Of a stretch of 64,000 nt of DNA, positions 1 to 9,230 are shown piece by piece. The first letter of the stretch is position 1, and each line of letters opens with the position of its first letter. The DNA comes from Bacilli bacterium (GTDB lineage: Bacteria > Bacillota_I > Bacilli_A > RF39 > UBA660). The notes beneath the pieces were generated by a model that saw nothing but the letters and a program-made list of their open reading frames with translations, made no database searches and was not told where the DNA came from. Made by a program: the position numbers and the translations under genes. The DNA lies in assembly GCA_017398945.1 (NCBI GenBank), contig JAFQES010000022.1, positions 1 to 64,000 on the forward strand, in the 5' to 3' direction.

Positions 1-44
1 AACCCCTGAAATATTTTTATAATTAAAACCAACCCCCTATTTCT

Positions 45-311
45 TTATAATTTATAAAAATAATAATTTTTATTCTTAAATAAAAAACTTGTAAAAAGCA
101 TAAACAATTTATACATTCTGTTACATTTTGAAAAATCCATAGGTATTAATGCTAAAACACCTAAAGAAATTACAACTATTGAAGCTGTATAAAAATGTAA
201 TAAAAATAAAATTGTAAATACTAATCCGAATATAGAACCAATTATTAGATCTTCAAACTCTAAATTAAAAAGTCCTAAATTTCTTTTTATACTCTGTAGT
301 GTGATATACAA
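45..311 (-). CDS. PrgI/VirB3-like conjugation membrane protein
   Basis: An 88-residue protein with two hydrophobic segments (about residues 20-58) and a basic tail. It is the last gene before the window edge in a type IV secretion gene run. Its size, topology and position just downstream of a VirB6-like and a VirB2-like gene fit the PrgI/VirB3-type inner-membrane component that normally precedes the VirB4 ATPase, which would lie off the left edge. The start is TTG, seven bases after an AAAGGGGG ribosome site. Another AGGGG at positions 3-8 could serve the next gene. The family is assigned from topology and context, not from a diagnostic motif. Confidence 0.55.
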   Translation of the reverse strand: MYITLQSIKRNLGLFNLEFEDLIIGSIFGLVFTILFLLHFYTASIVVISLGVLALIPMDFSKCNRMYKLFMLFTSFLFKNKNYYFYKL

Positions 312-327
312 CCAAATACCCCCTTTA

Positions 328-1986
328 TTAAATACTATCTGAATCTGTATATTTTCTTATATTAGGACGAGACCTATAACCTGCACTTCGTGGATTACCT
401 ATATTTTTAATACTATTAAATGCACCACCAAAACCATCTTTTATATTATTAATTCCTTGTTGTGCTAAACTAACTCCACCCTTAATATAATCACTATTAT
501 ATTTATCATCAGCAAAGTTCCATTTAGAAGCAACATCTTTCATTTGAGTTTCTCCATGTGCTGATAGCATTCTTCCATAAGCTCTTGATATAGGATTTGA
601 ACTTTGTTGCATCATTTGACCTCTTGCAAGATTTGCAACTCCTTTACCCATTGCTTTATTCATTCTTTTTGAAATACCAGAATGAGTTTTGTCATTAACA
701 CTTGCTACACCATGATACATTCCTTTTGCTGTTTGTATTCCACCTTTTGCAAGTTGCCCAATTCCTTTTCCAGTTTTTGCAGCACCAACTGCTGTACTTT
801 TAGCAGCACCTAACAAACCAGTACCAACCGCACCAGCAGTTCTAATACCACCAAATAAACCACCCATCGCTAACATCATATCTCTACCACTATTTGCAGA
901 TACATTATCACCAATAAATCTATTTAAAGATGTACATCCTGTCATAAGTAACATAGCACATCCAAGATATAAAATAGATTGAGCTACTGTTTTAGTAAAA
1001 TATCCTAAACTATTTATATCTGCACTATTTTGAATAGCATTAAACATAACAGCAGTTAATCCTATTAATAACATCATTGCACCAGCTTGTAATACTAATG
1101 ATGCAAGTTGTTGATATAATGCGGATCGTTGTTCTTTTCTTCCTACACTTGTCGCTATAACAAGTGGTGATATAGTCATTAAAAAAGCAAGTTCCAATTG
1201 CCTTCGTCCGAGCATCAATACAGCAAATCCTATACTAAATAAAAATATAATTCCTATAACTATCCCAAATAAGAAGTTATAAGAAAAAGCATAATCTTCG
1301 CCATCATTCCAAATACCCGGTTTATAAATAGTACACCTATACGAGAAAGCACCTGAATCAGAAATATCACTTGCTGTTATAGTATCATTCCTAATTAGAT
1401 TTTCAAAATCTTCCATCGTAGTTGCACTACTAACATTAGCATATCCATTTAGATAATCTTTAAGTTCTGTTACATTATCTGCATCAGTAGATTCTCCTCC
1501 ACTAATAACATAACAAGAATCATTAATAGTCATATATGCACTTTTCATCTTATCACCAATCGTTGACTCTGATGAATTGAAGGAATTATATATTGAGTTA
1601 GATAAATTAATTCCTATATTTATACTTGTGTTAAATATTAAATAAACACTAAATATTAAAAAACCACATTTTACGATTTCCTTTACCATTTCAAATAAAG
1701 GCGTATCATTATTATCTGCATCTAAAATTCTAAAAGTTATTTTCCATACTGAAAACAAAAGCAATACAACGAAGGACAGGATAAAGAAGGCATTGAAAAT
1801 TTTTGTAAATGGTGAATTTTCTATATTTTCTAACATTTGAATAAAATTCAAACTATTTATTTTTTGAGCTACATCGTATAATGTATCAATGGTAGAAAAT
1901 ATAATATTAATAATTGCCATTCCAAGCCCTCTTAATATATCCAGAACTCCGTACTTTATATCACTTCCAATACTAAGTAATAACAT
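328..1986 (-). CDS. VirB6/TrbL-like conjugal transfer polytopic membrane protein
   Basis: A 552-residue protein with several membrane segments: about residues 60-85, 105-130, 235-290 and 300-355. A cytosolic tail of about 190 residues rich in Gly, Ala and Lys follows. This plan is typical of VirB6/TrbL channel proteins of Gram-positive conjugation systems. It starts three bases after the VirB2-like gene ends and is followed by the PrgI-like gene, so it sits in a transfer operon. The soluble insert at about residues 140-230 carries Cys residues and may be extracellular. The channel role is inferred from the family; no catalytic motif is expected. Confidence 0.65.
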   Translation of the reverse strand: MLLLSIGSDIKYGVLDILRGLGMAIINIIFSTIDTLYDVAQKINSLNFIQMLENIENSPFTKIFNAFFILSFVVLLLFSVWKITFRILDADNNDTPLFEMVKEIVKCGFLIFSVYLIFNTSINIGINLSNSIYNSFNSSESTIGDKMKSAYMTINDSCYVISGGESTDADNVTELKDYLNGYANVSSATTMEDFENLIRNDTITASDISDSGAFSYRCTIYKPGIWNDGEDYAFSYNFLFGIVIGIIFLFSIGFAVLMLGRRQLELAFLMTISPLVIATSVGRKEQRSALYQQLASLVLQAGAMMLLIGLTAVMFNAIQNSADINSLGYFTKTVAQSILYLGCAMLLMTGCTSLNRFIGDNVSANSGRDMMLAMGGLFGGIRTAGAVGTGLLGAAKSTAVGAAKTGKGIGQLAKGGIQTAKGMYHGVASVNDKTHSGISKRMNKAMGKGVANLARGQMMQQSSNPISRAYGRMLSAHGETQMKDVASKWNFADDKYNSDYIKGGVSLAQQGINNIKDGFGGAFNSIKNIGNPRSAGYRSRPNIRKYTDSDSI

Positions 1987-1989
1987 TTA

Positions 1990-2397
1990 TTACCCCAATG
2001 TATCAATTACAAAGTTGATTATTGAAGGAATTAAAATAAGTAAAGCTACACCACCTAAAGTATAAAGAATTGTTTTCTTTCTTCTTTGTTTAGTTTCATC
2101 ATCACCAATAATAAATTGAATAACAAAAACTACTAATGCAATAAAAGCTACAACTATACCAAACACTTGAATCTTTGTAGCTAAATTTTTAATAATTGTG
2201 CCAAGTCCCTCAATAGTAACATTGCCACCTTCTATTTTTTCTACTGCAAAAACATTTGTAGCAGTAAGTAGAAATGATGAAATAATACCAAAAAGCATCA
2301 ACGATAATTTTGATGTCTTTTCTTTTAATTTATTAACTTTACTTTTACCATTAGACGCAGAAATTTCCCCTTTTAATTTCTTATCTATATTAAACAA
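1990..2397 (-). CDS. VirB2/TrbC-like pilin or small T4SS membrane protein
   Basis: A 135-residue protein with a basic N-terminus, a signal-peptide-like segment (about 32-50), a short loop, then two membrane helices (about 75-95 and 108-130) separated by a charged Asp/Glu/Lys/Arg turn. This is the layout of VirB2/TrbC-type pilins. It lies directly upstream of the VirB6-like gene. The annotated TTG start touches the AAGGGGG ribosome site with no spacer. The in-frame ATA at 2386-2388, nine bases further on, is better spaced, so the true start is unsure. The Met at residue 33 has no ribosome site. Confidence 0.6.
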   Translation of the reverse strand: MFNIDKKLKGEISASNGKSKVNKLKEKTSKLSLMLFGIISSFLLTATNVFAVEKIEGGNVTIEGLGTIIKNLATKIQVFGIVVAFIALVVFVIQFIIGDDETKQRRKKTILYTLGGVALLILIPSIINFVIDTLG

Positions 2398-2412
2398 CCC
2401 CCTTATTCTTTT

Positions 2413-2991
2413 TTATAAAACTTTTTCTTCTTTTAAATTATGATAATAATCTAATACCATTTTTAAATTGTTTTTTGATAAACTATCACTTTCTTCCTTT
2501 AATCTATTTTCAAGACTATTTATAAATCCGCCTTCGCCTTGTCCAAACATATAAACATTACTATATAAATGACAAGTCGTATTTAATTCAACCAACATAT
2601 AAGCAATTCCATCTCCTAAATTAACATTATCTCTTTTTTCTAAATCTTGTTCTTTAGTCAATCTATCTAATGTTTCTAATTTATATTTATTTGAAGGAAT
2701 ATTTATATCACTTGTTCTAACAACAATAGCAACTATATCTAATTCTTCTTCATCTAATTCTCTATCAAAAACAAAAACAACTTTCTCAGCTTCTTCTTCT
2801 GTTAATTTTAAATAATCTAACGTTTTCTGATTATTAATGGATCTAAAGACAGATATTTTACCTGTATCTGTTTTTAAATATAATTCTAAATCACCTCTTT
2901 GATGATCTCCATAATATTTAAAATCTAAATTATAGAAATTATATATATCAAGTAATTCTTTTAATGTATATTCCCTATTCTTATCTATCAT
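2413..2991 (-). CDS. Hypothetical acidic protein in conjugation operon
   Basis: A 192-residue soluble acidic protein without signal peptide or membrane segment, and not recognised. Its start codon overlaps the stop of the SSB gene by one base (TAATG), so the two are translationally coupled. A role with single-stranded transfer DNA or with SSB is possible, but that is guilt by association only. It is Leu/Glu/Lys-rich and mostly helical by eye, with no visible zinc or nucleotide motif. Confidence 0.6.
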   Translation of the reverse strand: MIDKNREYTLKELLDIYNFYNLDFKYYGDHQRGDLELYLKTDTGKISVFRSINNQKTLDYLKLTEEEAEKVVFVFDRELDEEELDIVAIVVRTSDINIPSNKYKLETLDRLTKEQDLEKRDNVNLGDGIAYMLVELNTTCHLYSNVYMFGQGEGGFINSLENRLKEESDSLSKNNLKMVLDYYHNLKEEKVL

Positions 2992-3368
2992 TATTTAACC
3001 ATTTCTTCTGTTTTTGTTTCTTCAATAGGTTCTGTTGATAAATCTTTTTTATTTGCTAGATGTTTATATTTATTAACTTTTAAGTTAATTGTTCTAATTT
3101 TTTGTTCTGCTACTTCAATATCTTTAGGTTGCATTGCACCTTCTAAATGTATTAAAGCACCTTGTTTAGATAATTTCATTATTCTTTCTGCATCTTTATT
3201 CCATAATGCAAAATCTAAATAATCTGTGATTTTATTATCTTCCTTATCTCTATATTCTCTATCAACTGCAAGAGTAATATTACATACCTTGTTTCCATTT
3301 TCTAATTCTTTTATTTCAGGATCTCTAACTAATCTCCCTACTACATTAAATTCATTCATACTATTCAT
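2991..3368 (-). CDS. ssb: Single-stranded DNA-binding protein (element-encoded SSB)
   Basis: A 125-residue protein with the SSB OB-fold. It opens with a VVGRLVRDPEIK-type strand, followed by a VDREYRD loop, DYLDFALWNKDAE and a final strand before a short acidic tail. It lacks the usual DDDIPF C-terminal tip and ends in EEMVK, so binding of replication partners may be weakened. This is common in plasmid and ICE copies. The start is the ATG after a GGAGGGAG site. It should coat single-stranded DNA during transfer or replication of the element. It is coupled to the downstream unknown gene. Confidence 0.85.
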   Translation of the reverse strand: MNSMNEFNVVGRLVRDPEIKELENGNKVCNITLAVDREYRDKEDNKITDYLDFALWNKDAERIMKLSKQGALIHLEGAMQPKDIEVAEQKIRTINLKVNKYKHLANKKDLSTEPIEETKTEEMVK

Positions 3369-3403
3369 TACACTCCCTCCTTAATTTTTTTATTAATAGT
3401 ATT

Positions 3404-4447
3404 CTAATATTGACTTTTAAAAGTCTTTTGTCCTAAACTTCTTGTCCAAGTATCACCAACACCATTTGTACAATCTACAGCAACCCAATATAAATATGGA
3501 TAATTATAATTTGTATAGTTTGTATTGTTTGCAATATAATTTCTTTGAATATCAGCTTGAGCTCTAGTTAAAGTATAATCTGTAACAACCCAATAATTTC
3601 CTGGTGCAGATGGTGCTTCTTCTATTCTTCCAGACCATCCTGCAGATTTGAAAACATTTAATAATGCTTGTGCATTACCATAAGGACCATGTCCTGTAAT
3701 TAATGCACAATATGATTCTGTTATATTTGCATACAAATTAATATTATAATCAGGCATCTTATCAACCCAACCACTCCATCCATGAAATGTATGATAAATA
3801 TCTAACGAACTTTGTGCATTTAAATTTTCAACAGATGAATTATATGCTACTGACCTTGTTGCCCACAATGAATTATTAACATAATAATTTACTGTATAAT
3901 AATTCACACTCCAATTTGCTTTATAACTTCTATTACCTGTACTCCCTTTTGATATAGTTACATTTTTTGTTGGAGAACTTAATCCTGTTCCTGTCCAACC
4001 TGTAAATGTATAACCTTTTCTAGTAGGATTAGGTAAAGTAATCGTATCTTCAACATTATAATTATTTTTTTGTCCTGAAATACTTCCACCATTTAAATCA
4101 TAACTAATACTATAAGTAATTGTTTTATATTGTGCATAAATTTCTTTATCATTAATATCATCAACATTATTTATATTAACTGAATACAAAATATCTCCAT
4201 TTTTTGAATTACTATAACCTTGAAATGTATAACCACTTTTTGTTGGTGTAGGTAAAGTTGCTTTACCATTATTAATTGTTAAACCAAAAGATTTATATGT
4301 TCCACCAGAACCATTTATTTTTAAATTATAATCTTCTGTTTCAAACTTGTTTTTCATATTTGAAGATGTAGAAAAATATGCACTAGCAAACCCTATTGTT
4401 GTAAAAGTTGCTAACAATAAAATAATTATTAAAAGCTTCTTATTCAT
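3404..4447 (-). CDS. Secreted protein with SipW-type leader and InlB/Listeria-Bacteroides repeats
   Basis: A 347-residue exported protein. The N-terminus has a membrane segment followed by ASAYFSTSS, the SipW-type cleavage context, matching the signal peptidase gene it overlaps by eight bases. Residues about 55-245 carry three beta repeats of the Flg_new/InlB B-repeat kind (GYTFTGW-like and YNVEDTITLPNP-like strands). The C-terminal 100 residues are Tyr/Asn-rich with two Cys and are not recognised. It probably stays at the cell surface or in a matrix. No sorting signal or C-terminal anchor is present. Confidence 0.7.
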   Translation of the reverse strand: MNKKLLIIILLLATFTTIGFASAYFSTSSNMKNKFETEDYNLKINGSGGTYKSFGLTINNGKATLPTPTKSGYTFQGYSNSKNGDILYSVNINNVDDINDKEIYAQYKTITYSISYDLNGGSISGQKNNYNVEDTITLPNPTRKGYTFTGWTGTGLSSPTKNVTISKGSTGNRSYKANWSVNYYTVNYYVNNSLWATRSVAYNSSVENLNAQSSLDIYHTFHGWSGWVDKMPDYNINLYANITESYCALITGHGPYGNAQALLNVFKSAGWSGRIEEAPSAPGNYWVVTDYTLTRAQADIQRNYIANNTNYTNYNYPYLYWVAVDCTNGVGDTWTRSLGQKTFKSQY

Positions 4448-4931
4448 TTTTTCTAACCTTCTTTTTTTCTTTTATTTCTGTATATTTATCATTACACAAA
4501 TCTAATACTATAACTGCGACAAATATAAATAAAAGGTATTTATTATTATAAATAAAATCAGCATAATATCCTAAAAGTGGAATACACCAATCAGTTCCTT
4601 TTCCTAATACCTGTTCATCTTTGACTAAATTTCCATCTAAAGAATTGTTTGCATCACCCTTAGTTATAAAACCATTCTCTGTATCATCAACTATCCTATG
4701 AGATATAATGTGATTTTTAGTTTGATATACTAAAATATCACCTCTATCAAAATCTTCTAATTCTTGTTCTTGATAATATAAAAGCCCACCTACTTTTAAA
4801 GTTGGTTCCATACTACCAGATATTACAACTAATGGTTTATGTCCCCAAAACGATGGAATAAAAATTAATAAATAGATTAGTACCAAAATATATATAATTC
4901 TAAATATACCATCTTTAATTTTTATTAACAT
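4440..4931 (-). CDS. sipW: SipW/ER-type signal peptidase I
   Basis: A 163-residue membrane protease of the S26B (SipW/Sec11-like) type. An N-terminal helix is followed by the catalytic serine in SGSMEP (Ser40), then by SHRIV (His78), the histidine that replaces lysine in this subfamily, and by KGDANNSLD (residues 91-99). A second membrane helix closes the protein. SipW cleaves the leaders of TasA-like matrix proteins. Two such substrates flank it here, one on each side, so the three genes form a secretion module inside a conjugative element. Confidence 0.85.
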   Translation of the reverse strand: MLIKIKDGIFRIIYILVLIYLLIFIPSFWGHKPLVVISGSMEPTLKVGGLLYYQEQELEDFDRGDILVYQTKNHIISHRIVDDTENGFITKGDANNSLDGNLVKDEQVLGKGTDWCIPLLGYYADFIYNNKYLLFIFVAVIVLDLCNDKYTEIKEKKKVRKNE

Positions 4932-4986
4932 AACTTTTCACCTTTCCATCAATTACAAAAGGAATACAATTAAGTATCCCTTTTTA

Positions 4987-5610
4987 TTACCAAATATCAT
5001 TATGATCGTATTGTATTGTTTCAATATTAACTGTTAATGTATATTGAGCATTGTCATAACCATTACCAGAAGATGTATAAGTTATTGTTTGTCCATCAGC
5101 TGAAATTGTTTCAGTTAAAGTAGCTTTAATATTTTTATTAAATGTTACTCCACTAATGAAAGATGTTGTTGTTTCTCCCGGTTCTACTCTGTTCATATAT
5201 GCTTTTGAACCATAGTAATAATATCCGTCAGAATCTTTTTCCCATCCTTCATTAAAATTAATAATTGCAGCTGTATTACCTTCACTATCTTTTAAAGGTA
5301 TTTCTTTACCATTTGCATTAACCCATTTTTCTTCATAACTAACTCTTACAGCCATATTGATTTTACCTGTATTAGTTACCTGTATTGTTTTTTCTGTAGT
5401 GTCGCCCGGCGTCCAATTTGTTGGTGCAACAAATTTCTCTACAATTTCATTTTGATATAATGCTGTTTTTAATACATTAGATATACTACTACTTGTTGTG
5501 AAATAAGCTAATGTCCCACCAAGTATAGTAAATAAACTAATAATTGAAACTATCAAAGTTTTTTTCTTACTAACTTTTCTTTTGTTTTTTTCATTATCTA
5601 TTTTTTTCAT
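4987..5610 (-). CDS. BsaA/TasA-type SipW-dependent matrix protein
   Basis: A 207-residue exported protein. The lysine-rich N-terminus and hydrophobic core end in GGTLAYFTTSSS, the classic SipW leader. The mature part is a single beta-sandwich domain resembling the BsaA/TasA/CalY group, which polymerises into fibres or biofilm matrix. Its start overlaps the 3' end of the adhesin gene by 17 bases and it precedes the SipW gene by about 55 bases. No sorting motif is seen. Assembly into fibres is expected from the family but not shown by the sequence. Confidence 0.75.
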   Translation of the reverse strand: MKKIDNEKNKRKVSKKKTLIVSIISLFTILGGTLAYFTTSSSISNVLKTALYQNEIVEKFVAPTNWTPGDTTEKTIQVTNTGKINMAVRVSYEEKWVNANGKEIPLKDSEGNTAAIINFNEGWEKDSDGYYYYGSKAYMNRVEPGETTTSFISGVTFNKNIKATLTETISADGQTITYTSSGNGYDNAQYTLTVNIETIQYDHNDIW

Positions 5611-8600
5611 TTTTTACCTTCTTTCTTTTGTTATTAATAAATAATAAAATTGTTCCTGTTACTACCATAGCAATAGGAATTAAAAATATATATGAATTTG
5701 ATGAAGTGTTAGGAACTTCTATTTGCATCATTTCATTTGTTAATGTATCTTTAATAATTGTTCCATCTTCTAAAATTTCAAAGTAATGTACTTCATCATT
5801 TAAAATATAACCTTCTGGTGCCTCTTTTTCTATATAACTATATTTGCCATATTTAAGATCTTCAATTGTTATTAATCCATTTTCATCTGTTCTACCGCTA
5901 AATATTAATTCTCCAGATTCATTAAATATTTCTATTAAAGCATTAGGAATAACATTTCCAGTAGAAAAATCTATTTTTGTTAATGTAAATGAACCAGTTA
6001 TTATTCCATTAACAATTGTTTCTTCAATCACTGCACCATCTTCTGTTACATCAAAATAAATTTTTTCATCACTTAATACATAACCTTCTAATGTTGAAAT
6101 TTCTTTAAAATAATATTTACCATATTCTAATTCAATTTCAATATATCCATTATCATCTGTTTCTTTTTCTAATAATAGATTATCTTGTAAATCATAGATT
6201 CCAAACTTAACCCCAGCTAATACTTTTTCTTCTTCATCTACCTTATTAATTTTTAATGTAGATGTTATTTTTTTATTTGTCATGTTAGCTTTAACTACTT
6301 CACCATTTTCTAAAATTTCAAAATATACTTTTTCTTCATTTAAAACATATCCGTCTGCTGGATTTACCTCAACGATATAATATTTTCCAACAAATAAATT
6401 TTTAACAACTACTTGTCCTTTGTCATCTGTCATTCCAGAGAAAACTAATTCATTATTTGAAGTAAAAATATTAACTTCAACATTAGAAATAACATCACCA
6501 GACACTAAATCAGTTTTAGTGAAAATTAAATCGCCCTTTTCTAAATAGTTATATGGTTTATATGTATTATAAACTACTTTTGTTTTATTATCTTTTTCAG
6601 TTAGTTCAAAATGATATTCTTTAGGATCTAAAATATAATTGTCTTTTGTTTGAACTTCAACCAAATAATATTTTCCCAATGGTAATTTTTTACTAATTGA
6701 ATAACCAAATTCATCTGTAATAAGAGTTTCTACTAAATCACCTTTATTGTAATAAATATAATTATTATCTGATGATTTAATATCTTCTGCTGCGTATAAT
6801 TCATATTTAATACCATTTAAAGCGATTGTTTCATATTTAAACGAACTATTTTCTACTACAAACTTTTCACCAGTTTTAAATATTTCAACTTGTCCTTTAA
6901 TCGCTTCATTTTCAAAATTAACAACTACAAAAGCACCATACGTAGTATAGTTATATTCTGTATTTTCTCCTATTGAAAAACTTAAACCTTCATTTGAAAT
7001 AACATATCCTTTAGGACATTCAATTTCTACTAATTTATAATTACCTGCCTCTAATTTTAAATATGTTGTAAACATTCCAGATTCATCTGTTGAGAAAGTA
7101 TCATATACTTTACCTGCTACAAATTGACTTACATATTGATTTGTATCTGTATTAAGTATTTTGAATTTAGTATTTGGTAAAGCAATAGTTTTTCCTGTTT
7201 CACTATCAATTTTTACAACTTGAAGATATGCAGATATTTTATTATTTAAAATATTATAATACTGTTCCTTTTCACTATTTTCATCTACTGTTACAAAAAA
7301 ATCATATATTTTTTCAAAACCTGTATTACTGTTAACTTGATGAAATTTCCAAACACCATAAGGAATATCTAATGAAGCATAACCGTTTTTATCTGTAGTT
7401 AATTCTCCATATTTTGTTCCATCTGGATAAAAAATTTCAAAAGTAATATTTGCTTCTGCATTTAAGAAAGTAGTATTTCCGTTCACGTAATCATATTGTT
7501 TTAAAATACTAATATAATTCTTAATTACATCTTCTTTTACTGTGATAGAATAATCTAATTTTTCAGAAATAAATTGATTAAATATTTCAGTATTAATGTA
7601 ATATCCTTTTGATGATGATAATTCTTCTATTGTATATTTTCCATAAGGAATATATTTTGAAATAGCACTACAATCATCTCCTATTGCAATTGTATCAACG
7701 ATATTTCCATTATGATCTTTAATAACAAATTTAGCTCCAACTAATGTAGCTTGCCCTTGTGCTTTACAAGTATTTGTTTCACTATCAACTTTATTAATTT
7801 GAATTCTTCCCTTAATAACATCTTCTTTTGATGTTACTGAAATTATAGTATTATCTTTTATATTTGCATAATAAGTATTTGAATCTAAATAATAACCAGT
7901 TGATGCTGATAATTCTTTAATAGAATAATTACCATAAGGAAGTTCTTTTGATGTGGCACTACAATCACTACCAATCGTTACTGTATCTACAAGATTTCCA
8001 TTATGATCTCTTATTTCATATTTAGCACCAACCAAAGAAGCCATTCCACTTTCTTTACAAGTATTTGTTTCACTATCATATTTAACTACTTTTATTTTTC
8101 CTTTTATTACTTGTTCTTCTACTGTTAAATCATAAGTATCACTAGAATTTACAGTAACTGTATAAGTATTTGAATCTAAATAATAACCAGTTGAAGCAGA
8201 AATTTCTTTTATTGTATAAGTACCAAACGGAAGATGATCTGTTATTGCTGTCATATCATTACCAATAGTTAGTGTTGTTACAACATTATTATTTGAATCT
8301 AATACATTGTATTTAGCACCAACTAATGTAGCTTGTCCTTGTGCTTTTGTAATATCTAATTCAGAATCAACTTTTGTTAATTTTATTCTTCCACCTAAAG
8401 CATTAACTTTTACAGCAACATACAATGGATCATCTACTCCAAAATATCCCATTTTTTGAGATTTTGAATCAGTTCCAACAAAAATAGTTGTTGGATTATC
8501 TGTGTACATTTTTTTCTTTAATATAATTGTATTTTCACCAACTCTTGATGGTGTTACTAATAATTGATTTCCACTTATAGTAACAGTTGCACCATCGCTT

Positions 8601-9187
8601 TGATGAACTACATAATCTGATAAATAACCAGTAGAATCAGAAAATGATGTTGTTTGATTAACAACTCCAGTTTTTATTGTTGCATCAAATTGTGGTTGAT
8701 TATAATGAGCTGCTACTAATCTCTTAATTTCATTTTTTTCTTTATCTACATTTATATAATCTCCCCAACCAGACGCTTCTGTCCAATATTCAATAATCTG
8801 TCCACCTGTAGTTTCCCAGATAAGTGCTTGTGCAGCCATTCTATATCTTAGTGTATTATGTCCCGGATAGTCATAACCATAATATCCATATAATTGAATT
8901 TTCTGATTTACTTCATCTGAATAAGGTGAATTAATCCATCCAATTTGTCCATTATAATCATGAATTGTAATATCTACTCCCGGTTCTATACAATAAACTG
9001 TTTTACCATCCATAGTATAGGTATGATATTGAGCCGACATATATGGTTTTCCACCACCACGTCTTGTATAATAAACATTTTCAATTGGTCCTTCTACTAA
9101 TGTTGCTGCACTAACATCAGTACATCCCAAAAGCATTAAAAAAGCACTAACCATAAATATTAGTGCATATTTGTATTTCCCTTTCAA
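5594..9187 (-). CDS. Thioester-domain, multi-Cna-B (SpaA-like) surface adhesin
   Basis: A wall-anchored adhesin of about 1,197 residues. After a signal peptide (about 1-27) comes a TQXA thioester domain: Cys66 in VYCIEPG and Gln120 in MAAQALIW should form the internal thioester that bonds covalently to host or partner surfaces. About nine Cna-B/SpaA repeats with KxD/E isopeptide signatures follow. The C-terminus has VPNTS, a membrane helix and a basic tail, a variant sorting signal. I chose the TTG at 9187, six bases after AGGGGG; a TTG at 9214 has no ribosome site and lies in the upstream terminator. No sortase is in the window. Confidence 0.8.
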   Translation of the reverse strand: MKGKYKYALIFMVSAFLMLLGCTDVSAATLVEGPIENVYYTRRGGGKPYMSAQYHTYTMDGKTVYCIEPGVDITIHDYNGQIGWINSPYSDEVNQKIQLYGYYGYDYPGHNTLRYRMAAQALIWETTGGQIIEYWTEASGWGDYINVDKEKNEIKRLVAAHYNQPQFDATIKTGVVNQTTSFSDSTGYLSDYVVHQSDGATVTISGNQLLVTPSRVGENTIILKKKMYTDNPTTIFVGTDSKSQKMGYFGVDDPLYVAVKVNALGGRIKLTKVDSELDITKAQGQATLVGAKYNVLDSNNNVVTTLTIGNDMTAITDHLPFGTYTIKEISASTGYYLDSNTYTVTVNSSDTYDLTVEEQVIKGKIKVVKYDSETNTCKESGMASLVGAKYEIRDHNGNLVDTVTIGSDCSATSKELPYGNYSIKELSASTGYYLDSNTYYANIKDNTIISVTSKEDVIKGRIQINKVDSETNTCKAQGQATLVGAKFVIKDHNGNIVDTIAIGDDCSAISKYIPYGKYTIEELSSSKGYYINTEIFNQFISEKLDYSITVKEDVIKNYISILKQYDYVNGNTTFLNAEANITFEIFYPDGTKYGELTTDKNGYASLDIPYGVWKFHQVNSNTGFEKIYDFFVTVDENSEKEQYYNILNNKISAYLQVVKIDSETGKTIALPNTKFKILNTDTNQYVSQFVAGKVYDTFSTDESGMFTTYLKLEAGNYKLVEIECPKGYVISNEGLSFSIGENTEYNYTTYGAFVVVNFENEAIKGQVEIFKTGEKFVVENSSFKYETIALNGIKYELYAAEDIKSSDNNYIYYNKGDLVETLITDEFGYSISKKLPLGKYYLVEVQTKDNYILDPKEYHFELTEKDNKTKVVYNTYKPYNYLEKGDLIFTKTDLVSGDVISNVEVNIFTSNNELVFSGMTDDKGQVVVKNLFVGKYYIVEVNPADGYVLNEEKVYFEILENGEVVKANMTNKKITSTLKINKVDEEEKVLAGVKFGIYDLQDNLLLEKETDDNGYIEIELEYGKYYFKEISTLEGYVLSDEKIYFDVTEDGAVIEETIVNGIITGSFTLTKIDFSTGNVIPNALIEIFNESGELIFSGRTDENGLITIEDLKYGKYSYIEKEAPEGYILNDEVHYFEILEDGTIIKDTLTNEMMQIEVPNTSSNSYIFLIPIAMVVTGTILLFINNKRKKVKNEKNR

Positions 9188-9200
9188 ATTATTCCCCCTA

Positions 9201-9229
9201 ACAAAAAAACACAACTAAATTGCTGTGTT
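9201..9229 (-). terminator. Weak intrinsic terminator after the 9231-9965 gene
   Basis: A short A/T-rich stem (AACACA with TGTGTT, arms 9224-9229 and 9208-9213) is followed on the minus strand by a run of T. It sits between the membrane protein and the adhesin gene and may attenuate rather than fully stop transcription. Confidence 0.45.
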
Positions 9230-9230
9230 G

